From: Sclerodactyla briareus | Lineage: Eukaryota > Echinodermata > Holothuroidea > Dendrochirotida > Sclerodactylidae | Assembly (NCBI GenBank): GCA_026419785.1 | Contig: JAODTK010005617.1 | Location: 202,711-266,710, forward strand | Length of the DNA stretch: 64,000 bases | Direction of reading: 5' to 3' | Shown: positions 25,440 through 38,877 of the stretch, one piece after another | Position numbering within the stretch: position 1 is the first letter of the stretch | Layout: each line of letters opens with the position of its first letter | Notes under the pieces: generated by a model | Database searches by the model: none | Seen by the model: only the letters and a program-made list of their open reading frames with translations | Told to the model about the DNA's origin: nothing | Program-made: the position numbers and the translations under genes

Positions 25440-26430
25440 ACTGAAAAATAAATCTGCACCCTAAACTTGCCCCATATGAATTTAATTGGGCTTTTATATT
25501 GCCATCTAAACTTTACAACCTATATTGGCAGCCCCTATAAATCAAGTTACATTAAGCTTTATAGGCCGTAAAATTGTATACCTATTATTCCTTAGGCTCT
25601 ATATCAAGTTTATATTAGGCTTTATAAAGCCATATAAAACTATACTATGTCTGGCAGCCTCTATATCCATGTTTATAAGGCTTTATATGTCCATATAAAA
25701 CTTTTCACTAATATCGGTTTATACTCATTAATCAAGTTGAATAGGCTTTATATGGCCAGATAGAACTTTAAATACCGTCCTATATCTGGCCGCTTCTATA
25801 TTACATTATATAGGGCTTTATTGGCCATTTAGAATTGTATATTCCTATTTCTGGGTAGGCCCCGTATCAAGTTAAATAGGGCTTTCTATATATGGTCATA
25901 TAAACTGTATACCTATATCTTACAGCCTCTATATCAATTTAAATAAGGCTTTATATGGCCAATAGACTTTATACCTATTTTTTTGGCAGCCTCTATATCA
26001 ACTTCTATTAGGGGCTTCATATGCCATATTGAATTGTATACCTATATCTGGGCCAGCCTCTATATCAACTTATATGACTTTATAAATATGGCCATAGAAA
26101 CGTATAACCTTCATCTGGAAGCTCTATATCGTAGGCTGGCTTCATATGGCATTAGAAACTGTATATCCATATCATGAGCGGCAGCACTCTATATCAACTT
26201 ATATAAGGCTTTTATAAGGCCATTAAAACTGTAACCTAAACTAGCTCGACTCGGCAGCCCTCTATAATAACTTATATGGGGCTTTATTTGCCCTATAACT
26301 GTATATCCATTCTGGACACCTCTATATCGACTTATATAGGGCTTTATATGGCATATAAAATTGTATACCTGTATCTGAAATTCTAATCAAGTTATATAAG
26401 AAGGCTTTTATGGCCATATCAATTCTTTAT
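25440..26430 (+). repeat. 66-bp minisatellite, 15 units
   Basis: Fifteen diverged units with approximate consensus CAGCCTCTATATCAACTTATATAGGGCTTTATATGGCCATATAAAACTGTATACCTATATCTGG. The GGCTTTAT markers lie near 25483, 25553, 25618, 25678, 25742, 25815, 25879, 25948, 26010, 26078, 26138, 26206, 26281, 26339 and 26404, mean spacing 65.8 bp. The unit length drifts by 1-10 bp, so it is not coding. Each unit centres on a palindrome, ideal form TTTATATGGCCATATAAA. Confidence 0.95.
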
Positions 26431-27355
26431 TTAAACAGATATATGGATATTGGCATTTCAGTAAGCGGGATGTCCGGCTCTGTCCAAGATAAACACGGCT
26501 TCAAAAAGTGATTAATTCCAATGTTCGACATTGACTTCTCGGCAACGAACAATTGTGGAGGGATGGCGGTGCGGGGAGTTTCTGTTCGTTATGTGTTGTT
26601 ACCTTGTTTACCACTATAACCGCAACTTCCATAATACACACGGAAATGGGCAATTGCAGCAATTGCAGTTATTAAGTAAAACCAGTTCGTATAAATCTTT
26701 CATCGGGGGTCCCTGAAGTGTCCCAGTCACCAGCTCTGTGGTACTTGTTGTCACATGTCCAGTCAGGACCCCACATAACTTGCAACTGCATGCTCACTAA
26801 GTCTGTCCTAAAATTTATTGATTCATTAGCTTCCGTGGTATATTTAGCCAACACTCACTTCTCTTAATCTATGAGTAGAACTTGATAACAAAAACTGTTC
26901 ATGTATGTTTCACCCAGCAACTTCTAGCTGTTGCTAAGTGGAGCTGGTGGCATGAGCCTATCAGAGGAGGAGGGGCATAAATGAAGCCTACCCCCCCCCC
27001 CCCCCCCACTTCCACAAATTCCCCTCCCCCACCACCGGCCTTTATTTCTGATTTTGTTGAAGAGTCCGATCGGTATGCTTACGTGTAAAGTATTTAAGGA
27101 ATGTCCAATTGGAATCTTGGAAAGGGAAAAATAGAAGGGGAGAGAGGTCTTGTCACTCACTCACGCTTCAGGCGAATCCTGGTGCCACCCTGTTGGGTGT
27201 GTGATCATCTCATCATTATTGAATTATTGTTGTTCTGTCGGTTGCAAACATTATGCAAGCTTCGGCTGGCAACTGTAAATTTCCTCACTTAGTTTCTCGA
27301 AGGTCTTGGTCATCATCTACATCTTGGTCTGCCACTCTCTACACTGTAGGTATGG
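26431..27355. other. no confident feature
   Basis: C-run near 26990-27007 beside C-rich low-complexity sequence. No gene or repeat supported. Confidence 0.4.
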
Positions 27356-27378
27356 GGTCTCGGTCTCAGACCGAGACC
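27356..27378. repeat. 23-bp near-perfect palindrome
   Basis: GGTCTCGGTCT, one base, AGACCGAGACC: an 11-bp perfect inverted repeat with a single-base centre. Related CGAG/GAGACCGG words follow to 27425 and recur at 41270-41360, where GAGACCGGTCTC (41347-41358) is itself palindromic. Confidence 0.8.
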
Positions 27379-30300
27379 GGCACATTCGAGAATATATACT
27401 CCGAGACTTGACCGTTCTCGGAACTACATCCCTGTCTTGGTGTGCTTTGGTATTCAGGGATCTCTGGAATCTCTGGCTGATACTCAAGTAGAACCACTAC
27501 TGATATCTGCATCAGACATATATACGCTGCTAGCAATTACGAACAATAAACGCAATAATGCGTAGTGATTCCTTGCCATAGTTGGCTGCTACGAATCTCC
27601 ACATATGTGACCACTGCTTGTTGGGTAGGTATTGGTAGATATAGGCTATTTCAGACATCGACCTGACTCTGATGACCTCAGATAACTTTGCCCTGACCAC
27701 CACCCAGAATGGGGGGGGTGAAAAGGCGGAAAACAGAGTAGTGTCGGCCACTTGCAAGTAAGTCGTTATGTCAGTATTGGTCTGATTAGTGGTTTCCACG
27801 ATACAACCGTATGTTCTTTTCAAGCATGAAAAATACATCGGTTCTTCTGTCATTGACCCGGATGCTAAAGATACCTGTTCTCTGTCTAATCAACGCTGAT
27901 TTTCTTTCAAAACAGAACAGGTTTTTGGAAACATCTAAACATGCTAATTCACTGAGGCCGCTTTAGAAAGGTCAGTTTTCATAAGCCCAACTCAGCTCAA
28001 AAACTCAATTGTTTGTAATTGTGTGCGGAGACCTGTCGTGATGGAGGGGGTGGTAGGGGTACTGTTCCCGGTTGTGCGGGTTCGATTTTGTGTTCTGGGT
28101 CACCCGCGGTGAGGGGGGTTCTTACGCATACAAATTGAGACCATGCAAAATTGCCATCTGTCTCACTGCAAGGTACGCGGTATTAGTTTGAATTATTGCG
28201 GTGGCTTCGTTGTCATTTTGACACAATTTCTCAGATGGTGCGTGGGATTGGTTCAGGCAGAGTACACGTTGTTTATCCATCCAAAGAAACAAAAACAATT
28301 TTTCACGGTACGCTAAAACAGTAAATATCGACCTAAACAGAATAGAAGGTCTACCAAGTTGTCTACACGAAGCGGGTGCCCCTAGCCGACTTCGATACTG
28401 TACCTTAGGCATCTAAAATTCCTCCTTGAAACGGTAATGTGGAATTGTATAACCCTTCGCTCGCTCGTGACACCCAGTGTGTCGTTCTCTATCACCTCAA
28501 GACAAAGTGTTTGTAAGATCAATATCAAATCAATATCAAGTGAACGATAGACGAAACTTTGCGAGAACTTTGAATTACATAACTGATGGTAAACCTGGCA
28601 ACATTGACCACGAATTATTCAAATGATATGTGAAATACGCAGTGGTCTGCAACAACTCATTCAGTTTCGGAAATAATGCAGTCTGTTGACATCCGGACAG
28701 TTGGCGGATTGTACAACAACTTCCGTCCGATGTTTTTATTTTCGTTATGGCTCAAATAATGATTCATTCGCCCCTGAAACATTTAAACGCATTGAATACA
28801 CGTGTTTTTCCTGATTAGCTGTTCGTATTGTAAAGATCTGATTGTCTTCTATTGTAATGGTTGGGGATTGTTTGGGGATTATGATCAGTGTTAGCGCATA
28901 GGGCTAATTCATGTATTTCCAAGTAGGCAAGTACGCATCGTTCATATAACGCGATGTCAGCTTCAGTCGTATTTGTTGTCTTATAGTAGGCCATAATTGT
29001 GGCACTTTTTAAAGTAATTATAGAAGTATTTTCAGTGAATATAGAAGCCCACACTAGTGTACTAAATGTCAAAATTGAATCATCTGGCCCCGACTACAAC
29101 AAAGGATTTATTACTTTCCTCGGATTTACTTTCCTTCTGCCAGATCTATTTTCCAATCGATTCAGTGTATAATATATTCTGCGCATCTACATAAAGCCAT
29201 TTTTCACTTGCGAGTTTTACGGAAAATAGGCCGCGATCAATTTTTAAACTCGGCCTACATTAATTTTGATCCCCGCACCGCATAATTCGTAGCACATCTT
29301 ATCATAAATTTTTACCATATATCTGAGTTGTAACTTGAACATACAACATGATTGTGAAACAATGGAATTATTTCATTCTGAAAATTTTGTTAGGAAAAAT
29401 GGGTTGCCGGAAAATACCTTAAAGAACAAAAATGTCGGTGCATGCTATACGTCGTGGTCTATAACTTATGCATCTATGCCATGCTAATTCGAACCTATAC
29501 ATATTCGTTTGTTAAAATGCACACTTTCATATCATGTAAATATGCCTCGTTTCCATGTTGTTAGTAAATGTGAATGAAAAGTGATGAAAAAATAAATTTT
29601 ACTTTGTTTTTCTTATTTTCGTTGTCCTGTTTCTCCACTGACCCGAAAATGCTGCAGGTATCCCATAATGCTCATGTGAGGCGCCATTTTGCTACTGCCG
29701 TAGACTGAAGTATTGTTACGGCTCAGTTGCAATCCATCCATCTTCGCACCTAAGTTTGCAATACTCGTTCCTTGCGTAGTTTTATATACCTTGAATAGTA
29801 CTATATCGGAATTATTATGTACAGAATTTGAAGTTCATCCTAATGGGTGCTAAATTGTGCTTTCGAAAACCGTTTCAGTTTGGTGGTTTACAGCCATATT
29901 TAACAATCTTTTGACAGCCTAACATTCGCACTCGGATGCATAAAAAAGGTGACCATGCGTGGGCATCGCACGTGGTACTAGTGGTGGACTTCATTCCGTG
30001 CTTTCCCGTGATCCCCGCAGCCTCTATGAAAATTTCAGCCTCATTGGCTCGTCCCTAGCTTTACATATCTGTGTGTTGAATTATACAACAACATTCTCCT
30101 TGACTTTGAAAATCAACCAACCTCTTTTTTTTATTAGCCTCGATCCGGTAAGTTGCCTCCTCCCCCCCGCCCTCGCCCACGCGCGATTTGAAACGTAGTA
30201 GCCTATATGCTATCATACAGACTGCTTGGAATCATCGGCGCATCTTCCAGGTAACTGCTACTCGAAGTTTCCCAACTCTCGCTGGCGTTGACGCTCATAC

Positions 30301-31769
30301 TCATGAGTTGGGACGGTGTAGCTGAGCAATCATTTTAAATCACTAGAAAAACAAACAACGAAACTAGGTCACTCTTGACGAAAAACAAAAATCTGGGGGT
30401 ATTCTGAGCAAGTTAATTCATTTGTCGTCATCATTTTATTTAATGATTCGTGACGATTTCAGCATTTTATGATCCGAATCCGTCCTATATATTCCCACTT
30501 CAAGGAGGTCAAAATGGCAGGCTTATGGTTTACCCCCTTGGAAGAGGTGAACCACAGAATTCATGGGTACCTTAGCTTCACTGGAGAAACGTTTGTATGA
30601 GTTCTCATTGATCAGCGAATTACGGTAATTATCTCATACCACTACCGTCCCGAATAAAACGCACCCTGTATTTCTGTGTGAACCCTGTTTAATAGAGGGC
30701 ATAATCATAAACCATTATGAAACTAGAAAGTGTCGGGCGGGTAAACCGCAGGACGTATAAGCCCCGCATCTCTTATTCAAGAACTTTGGTGAACATGCAA
30801 CCGGACAATATTCGTAGAAAGAAGAACCTTTATAGACTTGTGAAGCGCAAACGTGTAACAGGTAATGGGTCATTCCTGAATTGAAACAGAAGGGGTCAAC
30901 CTATGACATGGAATATTTCAGGCCAAAATCAGTTTTTCATACATTTGCTCAATCAATTTTCTACTCAAGAAGGACTTTCGTGTGTGTGAGTCTTCAAATT
31001 TCTAATGATCAGACAGTACTATTTTGCATTGAAAATATTATATACAACATCCACCGTGTCTCCTAAATTGGATAATAGCAGGGTTTCATATGTAAGGGGA
31101 CACCAAAGTATTAAAAATTAATCAACCCCACACATGCGTTTTTTAATTTGTTTTATGATGGTCCAATTTCTGAAAGGGATATTAAACAAATTCTTCAATT
31201 TAATGGTATTTCGGTTTTGGCCATAAGACGCATATTTTTCCTGGTTTTATATGTAACGGAGAGTGGGACCCCCAAGTGATTTTTTTGCTCGATTTCGGAA
31301 ATAGAGTTAGTTACCAAATCTGTGTGGTGTTTCTAATTAAATCATGACTACGATATAATTTTCCGGAAACATTCTAAACAAAATCTTTGTAAGGAGTGTT
31401 AAAGTTTGTGGACTTCGAATTTTAAAAAAAGTCAATTTACATTTGACTTTGGTGCTCAAACACGTTGCCATCATTTGTATTGTCAAATGGTCTCCGGAAA
31501 TTGAGAATAACACAGGAAAGTTACCCTTTTTCCTGTTCAGTTTACAAACTATACAAAGGGATTCTCTGTAAGCCATTTGGGGGGAGACCAAAATTTACAT
31601 AGTGACAATAATTCTTGGATCATAATTTTGTGATGCCAATTAACTTGGTTTTATTACCTACTTTGGGAGAGCTGGGGACGTTTACTTCAGGTCAATTAAA
31701 TACCGCAATAGAGATACAGCAAAAGAGATAAAAAGTACTGTCCATAGAACTCAAGATTTTTCAATTTAC
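27379..31769. other. no confident gene
   Basis: Only short open frames without motifs. TCCCATAATGC (29661-29671) followed by GCGCCATTTTGC (29681-29692) resembles a ZNF143-type site next to a YY1-type site and could be a weak promoter. At 31080-31300 two copies of TTTCATATGTAAGGGGA / TTTATATGTAACGGAGA suggest a degraded repeat. Confidence 0.35.
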
Positions 31770-32740
31770 TTGTCAATTGGATGACGCACCCCATACCCAG
31801 GACAGGGTGAGTCATTGTCCAAAGGTGGTCATGTAATTATTGGTCCATTTACACCCCCCTCATTACTTACATGTCTTACCAATCCTTGAAAAGACCCCAC
31901 CAGTAGGCAGCTTGTCTATTATTTTCTACATAATAAACAAAAGACGCACCCAGAGTCAGTTTTGTGTACTGTACTATTTATGTAAAGTGTCCAATGTTGA
32001 GTCCTTTTGAATTTGACGATACCCACATTTGACACGCCTGTCCCCGGGTCATTGGGGGTGCTTGCGTCTTACAGTTGACTAGTGCATAAAGGGGTGCACA
32101 ATTTTACCGAGTGGCATTCTGAGAAATAATCCTATATTGATAGGACAGAAATGTATTCCCACTCTGATAAACGGAATGGACTAATGTGAAAAACGACATA
32201 ATTTACTGAATATGGAATCAACAATAGGCTATAATGCACTTGTTAATTGTATGATGCACCCCTACAACAGCCCTTGGGTTGCGTCTTCCAGTTGACAAGT
32301 GCATAAAGGGGTGCACAAATTTACCGAGTAGAATTCTGAGAAATATCTGATATTGATAGGAGAACAGAATTAATATTCCACTCTGATGAAACCGGAAAGT
32401 TACTAATGGTGAAAACGACATAGTACACTGAATATGGAATCAACATAGCCTATAATGCACTGGTTAATTAATTAAGCACCCCACAGCCCCCTTGGGGGGC
32501 GTCTTAACAATTGACAAGTGATAAATGGGGACAAATTTACCAAGTAGCATTCGGGGAAATATCCTGATTATGTGATGGACAGAAATTGATCTTCCATCTG
32601 ATGAACAGGAATGTGACTAATGGTGAAAAACTTATGGTACAATAGTTTACTAAATGTGGAATAACAATAGCCTAAATGCACTTTGTTACTTGTATGAGGC
32701 ACCCCCTACAGCCCCGGACAAGGGGCGTCTGTTAAAATAA
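31770..32740 (+). repeat. tandem repeat, ~220-bp unit
   Basis: Units share GCACTTGTTAATTGTATGATGCACCCC (near 32235, 32457, 32677) and TTGACAAGTGCATAAAGGGGTGCACA (near 32068, 32291, 32508), giving a period of about 220 bp. A partial leading unit begins at about 31780 (TGTCAATTGGATGACGCACCCC). Most differences between units are single-base gaps. Confidence 0.85.
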
Positions 32741-32749
32741 GCACATTTT

Positions 32750-33992
32750 ATTCCAAGATTCGACCATTAACAACCCACTGCCCACCGACAGAGGTCAATT
32801 CCAGGTCAGATGTCACACACATGCAGGTCAACAATTATATCACAAGGTGACCATCCAGCCTTCGCGATATTCAATTCTCCGATTATAGCCCGAAAACAGT
32901 TTTTGAACCCCTAAGTGACCTCGATGACCTTTAATGATATAACATTTTTATGAATTGTTACTCTCCTTGTGATACATCCACTCTCTGATTCATTTTGCAT
33001 TCTGAGTAACACACCCAGTGCTATTGCCGAAAAGGGACTAAAATCAGTTTTTACCCCTAAGTTAACTTTAATTACCTTCATGGACAGGGCGATTTTTTAT
33101 AACATTTTAAACTCCATGTATGCATCCATTTTCTAGAAGCATAATAACTGCATCCAATGGAACATGTCCCCTGTTTATTGCGAAAAAAAAAAAGTCTAAA
33201 CTCATCATTTTGACCTGATCAGGACAACTAATAGCAAATTAGTCCACAAATTTGGCCCTCCAGTGATCTTGATGTCTATTGAATAATTTCATCAGGACTG
33301 GTAGTAGTCCTCTTCACAAATTTTCGGTCAAAATCCCGAGAAGTTGAGAAACAATTGCATTAAGTATTTTAATCATGCTTAAACGAATATGTATTAAACA
33401 CACATAATGACCTCATTGCTTTTCAACGCAATTGAATAGATTTATCGGTACTGTTAGAAGGCCCTAACTCACCAAGTTTCGTGAATAATCCAAGAAAGTT
33501 TATCAATTTGCCTACTTGCTAATTGGACCACCTATTATGCAAATTAGTCATGCAAGATGACCTCAGTGACCTCGGCCACACAAGTGGTCATAAAATCCAA
33601 TTGAAGTGTGAAATATCACATACATTATGCTATAATTAGGCTACTGGCCAAGAACTGCAAACTTGACTCGGATGACCTTGAAATTGTCGCCATGTTTTTC
33701 TGCTTCCAACAACTCCCCCACAACCACCACTTTTCGTGAATCGCACGAACTTGAAAATTTTGCGGAAACCTGCAAAATAGAGGGCAAGCAATTACGTAAT
33801 AGCCCATTTTCGAACGTATCCGAGTTTTACACTCAACGGACATGTGTACCAAGTTGGGTCAAATCGGATAAAGTGGTTAACGAATGCGAGCGCTAGCGCC
33901 TAAAGTTCCGGCGTCCGGCGGCGGCGGAGACGCCGGGCACACGGTCAAAACCATAATATCCCCCGAACATTTATCTCAGTGTTGGCGGGTAT
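32750..33992 (+). mobile_element. hairpin-ended tandem-repeat element, copy with one unit
   Basis: Contains one ~600-bp unit (ACCATCCAGCCTTCGC at 32849), then a tail with GTTTCGTGAATAATCCAAG, GACCTTGAAATTGTCGCCATG and ACATGTGTACCAAGTTGGGT. A GGCGGCGGC-rich stretch (33909-33937) and the hairpin 33958-33992 follow. The order and tail match 35640-38754. There is no ORF, so it is non-autonomous. The plan (central tandem repeats plus terminal palindrome) resembles Helentron-associated elements; that class assignment is inference. Confidence 0.75.
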
Positions 33993-35639
33993 AATGATAC
34001 TTTTAATCTCTTGTGCAACTCCCCTCTTGACATTTTCATTCATGCAATCTTCACTCCAAGGATACTCCCTAGGCTTCTTGTCGTCTCCCGGTAACCACGG
34101 ACAGGGGGATGTGACACGATTTATCTCCATCCTGATTGACAATCACATGATGACGACCGACAAATTCTCAACAACCAATATTCAACCTCCAATCAACATC
34201 TCATTTCTTATGGTGGTACTGTTATTATCCGCTTCATTCAACTGAATCAACTCATTGCCTGTTCGACGTCATTTTATCACACTGCATTGTTTACTATATA
34301 GTCCAACGCTCAACCAGTTGCCGCTACATTCTAGGCTCCGCTTGTCGTTCAGCTACATCTCCACGCACGTGAGTGTCCTGATAACCGGCTCAGCTTGTGA
34401 CTCAATCTCATACGACAGCTACATGACCTTCACGACACTCGATGGAGTTAACTCAACTCCGGCATTTGTCCTGTCATCTCGGCAACAAACCCCATCAGCC
34501 TTTTCGCAACGTTTGCCGATTCGTATAACGGACTCTCCCTACGAATTCGAACGTATGCCTCACTATTCGTACGGAAATATTACCCCTGTACTGTGCTGGC
34601 AGGTTGCAGAGTACAAGGCTTAGCACATCTATTATCCCCGCCGCTGGTCACTCAAGTGCATACACTGGATTAGGTCTAGGCCTATCTCAGGATAGGTGGT
34701 TTCAACAACCTGCAAAAAGAAGAGTGATCTAGCCACTATCCTAGAATCAGAAATTTGCGTATTCTTTTCTTTGCAAGCAAGAATCATGGACTGACGATCT
34801 GAATCCTCTATTCTCTAACCCCTGCCTAACTGGCTATCTCCATAGTTTAGATGGGAAACCAGCTACACTGCGACGAGAAAGGTTTTGCAGATTGACTAGA
34901 AATAACCTATGGGAAACCCCTGGGCTTGCATGGGCTCTCTGCCCGTTGTAGCATATAATTTAGAAAGTGAAAAAGGAGAGTTGTCTGGCCCATAAGTTGT
35001 TTTCCCTCCTTTCCTTCCTTTTTCCTCCCTTCCAATTTTTATTCACTGGAGAGCTTGGGCTGCATGCCCTGCCTTCTTCTCCTCAGTGCCCTTGACTCAG
35101 TTTCGAATGATGCAAGATCAATATTTTCCATCACTATCGTCTACTGCTCTTCTTCACTAATTCAGTTCTTGACATAAGCGTACGAGGGCAGGGCATATGC
35201 CCCCGAATCATTTTAGTTGATCAAAATTTGGGGTGCCCGCGGCCCGTAGCGCCACCACTGATTTGATATTATGTTTGAAAAACTACTTGACTCTCAATGG
35301 CGACTTGGTAAATAACGATCTAAAGGGAGGGGTCCAATTTTTCACCTCACCCTCGGTACTCGCCCCCACGCGTCTATAACTATTTTTCATTAACTAATTT
35401 ATTTCACATTTTCTCTCAATGTCCACATTATTTTTAAACTAAGCTCCCACGCCATATTGCTGGGTGACTCATTTGTGAGCATGCAAGTCCATCTATCGTA
35501 TTCATCGCTATCTATCTAGTCTGTCAATAGTTGATTCAAATTTGCTAAGGTCCTCCTGCAGTGTGTGGTCGATCATGAAAAACTATTCCAATGATCCGTG
35601 AGCCGGAAGAGGCCTTCTGTGGTTTTTCACAGGAATTTT
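33993..35639. other. no confident feature
   Basis: Open frames 33979-34245 and 34255-34623 are unrecognised. At 35190-35257 GGGCAGGGCATATGCCCCCG...GGCCCGTAGCGCCACCACTG resembles the terminal region of an old DNA transposon without a visible partner end. Confidence 0.4.
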
Positions 35640-38600
35640 AGTCAAAGGTCATCTAGGGGTCATTTTGGCGAAAAGGTTTCCTTGCAGTTCAGAGGTCACA
35701 CCATGCCATGAGGCACACACAGAGGTCACACACATCAGGTCAACATTTAGATCACAATGGTGAACCATCCCGCCTTCGCAGCATATTCAATTCTCCGATT
35801 TTAACCAAAAACAAACGTTTTTGACCCCTAAGTGGCCTCGAATGAAAACCTTTAATGATGAATTTTTTATGAAAATTGTTAACTCTCTCTATGTGATAAT
35901 CCCACTCCTAGGACATTTTTGCATTCTGATAACACACCCAGTGCTATTGCCGAAAAAGACTAAAATCAGTTTTTGACCCCAAGTGACTTCAATGACCTTC
36001 AGTGACATGGTGGTTTTTTATGAAAATTGTACACTCCATGTGATGCAGCACCACTCCCTAGAAGCATATTGCATTTCCAATGAACATGATCCAATGTTAT
36101 TGCGAAAAGGTATCAAATGACTTTGACCCTTGTAACTACCAAAGTAAGTGTCCGGACGAAGCGGGAGTTGTTTTCTCCTCTCCATAAAGCACACGACGCT
36201 CTATCACATATCCGAAAATAACCAGTTTTCTTTTTTTTTTTGGTCCTGGAAACTTCCTTAAATAAGCACATTTATTCAAGATTCGACCTTTAAACACAGG
36301 ACCACCCCGACAGAGGTCAAATTCAGGTCAGAGGTCACACACTGCCGGTCAACAATTAATAATCCAAATGTGAACCATCCAGCCTTCGCAGATATTCAAT
36401 TCTCCGATTATAGCCCGAAAACAGTTTTTTTACCCCTAAGTGACCTCGATGACCTTTAATGAATGACATTTTTTTATGAAATTGTTAACTCTCTATGTGA
36501 TACTTCCTCTCCTAGGAGCATTTGGCATCCTGATGAAGCACACCCAGTGCTATTGCCGGAAAGTACTAAAAGTCGAGTTTTTTGACCCCTAGTGACTCTT
36601 CAATGACCTTCATTGACAGTGTTTTTTATGAAAAGTTTTACACTCCATTGATGCACCCACTCCTATAGCATCTTGGCATCCCATACATGTCCATGTTTAT
36701 TGCGAAAAAGGTATAAAAATTAACTTTGACGCCTTGTAACTCCCAAAGTCAGTGTCCGATCGAAGCGGGGAGTTGTTTTCCCTCCATAAAGCACACAAAT
36801 CTCCTTATCACAATCCGAAATAACCAGTTTCTTATTTTTTTTGCCTGTAACTCCTTAAATAAGGCACATTTATTCAAGAATTCGACCTTTAACCACACAA
36901 CATGACCCCCGGACGAGGGTCAATTCGGTCAGAGGTCACACACATGGCAAAGGTCACAATTATACATCATGGTGAACCATCAGCCTTCGCAGATATTCAA
37001 TTCTCCGATGAAAGCCAAAAACCTTTTTTGACCCCTAAGTGACCGCGAATGACTTTTTAATGAAATTGTTACTCTCCAAGGTGTCACCCACTCCTAGGAG
37101 CATTTTTGCCAATTCTGATGAACACACCCAGTGCTATTTGCCGAAAAAGTACTAAAATCAGTTTTTTACCTTAAGTGGACCTTTAATGAACCTTCAATGA
37201 CATGGCGGTTTTTTGAAATTGGTACATTCCATGTTGATGCATTCACTCCTAGAAGCCATATTGCATTCCAATGAACATGCCAATATTATCAAAAAGCTAT
37301 TAAATGAAGCTTTGACCCCTTGTAAACTACCAAAGTAAGTGTCCTCGACGCAAGCGTGAGTTTGTTTCCTCCATAAGCACACAAAGCTCATCAACATATA
37401 CAAAAAATACCAGTTTCTACTTTTTTGCCCGTAATTCCTTGAATAAGCACATTTTTCAAAGATTCGAACCCAAACCACATGACGGCATCGCAACCCGACA
37501 GAGGTCAAATCATGTCATAGTCACAACCCATGCAGGTCAACCTATATCACAATGGTGACCATCCAGCCTTCGCGGATATTCATCAATTCTCCTATTATAG
37601 CCCAAAAAACAGTTATTGACCTAAGCGCCCCGAATTGACCTTTAATGATATGACAGTTTTTTAATGAGAAATGTTACTCTCCTTGTGATACAACCATCCA
37701 CTCCTAGGGGCTTTTGCATTCTGATGAACCCACCCAGTGCTCATTGCTGACAAAGTACCAGAATCAGTTTTTTACCCCTAATTGACCTTCAAGACCTTCA
37801 ATGACATGGCGGCTCTTATAAAAATTGTTACACTCCTGTGATGGCATCCCCTCTAGAAGCATAATTGCATTCCCATACCATGTCCAATTTTATTGCGAAA
37901 AAAGTATTAAACTCACTGATCAGACAACTAATATGCAGATTAGTCCCCACATATTTAAACCCTCATGATCTTGATTGCTATTGAATAAATTCATCAATTG
38001 ACGGGTAGTAGGTCCTATTCACAAGTTTCGTCAAAATCGCCTAAAATTTGAGAAAATAATTGCATTACTATCCTAATTATGCAAACGAATATGTAAATTA
38101 AACACACTAATGACCTTCAGTGATTCAACGCAATTGAAGAAAATTTATCGGGACTGTTAGAAGGTCCTAGCACCAGTTTTCGTGAGATCCAACAAAGTTT
38201 ATAAATTTGCCTACCATATGCTAATTGGGCCACTATTATGCAAATATCCAATGAAAGATGACCTCCAGTTACCCTCGGCCACTTTAGGAAAATTCACATC
38301 GCACTGATAGTTGGCCTCTATTCACCAAGTTGCATGAAAATCCAATGAAGTTTGAAAGATCACATTCATTATGCTATAATTAGGTTACTGGCCAAAGAAA
38401 TGCAAACTTGACCTCGATGACCTTGAAATTGTCGCCATGTTTTTCGGCTCCAACACTACCACAACCACAACATTTTCGTGTAAACGCTATCGAACGGTGG
38501 AAAAATTGTTGCAAAACCTGCAAAAATAGCGGGGCAACAAATATGCGATAGTAGCCCATTTTCGAACTTATCCGAGAATTTAACTCATACGGACATGTGT

Positions 38601-38754
38601 ACCAAGTTTTGGGTCAATCGAGTTAAGGTGTTAAAGATTGAGAGCGCAACGCCTAAAAGTTTCCGGCGCGGCGGCGGTGGAGACGGCGGCGGCGGAGACG
38701 CGGGCACACGGCCAAACCATAATATCCCCGAACCTTACAGTGTAGGTCGGGGAT
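35640..38754 (+). mobile_element. hairpin-ended tandem-repeat element, copy with four units
   Basis: ACCATCC(A/C)GCCTTCGC marks units at 35764, 36374, 36976 and 37558 (spacings 610, 602 and 582). Each unit has two half-units of about 170 bp sharing GACCCCTAAGTGACCT, a GACAT run before TTTTTTATGAAAATTGTTA, and CACTCCTAG. From 37900 the single-copy tail matches 33210-33992. It passes through GACCTTGAAATTGTCGCCATG, ACATGTGTACCAAG and a GGCGGCGGCGGAGACG stretch (about 38662-38702) to the hairpin 38724-38754 (ATCCCCGAACCTT...AGGTCGGGGAT). No ORF is retained. Confidence 0.85.
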
Positions 38755-38877
38755 AAATAACAGTCACTGCGAACTCCACTCAGCTGTGATGAGGAATAAC
38801 AATATATATAGCCTATATTAGACCCGAAGCAATTCAGGGTTGCAGCTTAATGCGATTACCCGACTGTTGGTTCTTAT
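38755..38877. other. short spacer
   Basis: AT-rich sequence between the hairpin-ended element and the palindrome array; nothing further seen. Confidence 0.4.

Noticed and set aside
28060-28110. B-box-like GGGTTCGATTTTG
   Set aside because: No A box, no tail and no tRNA-like fold around it.
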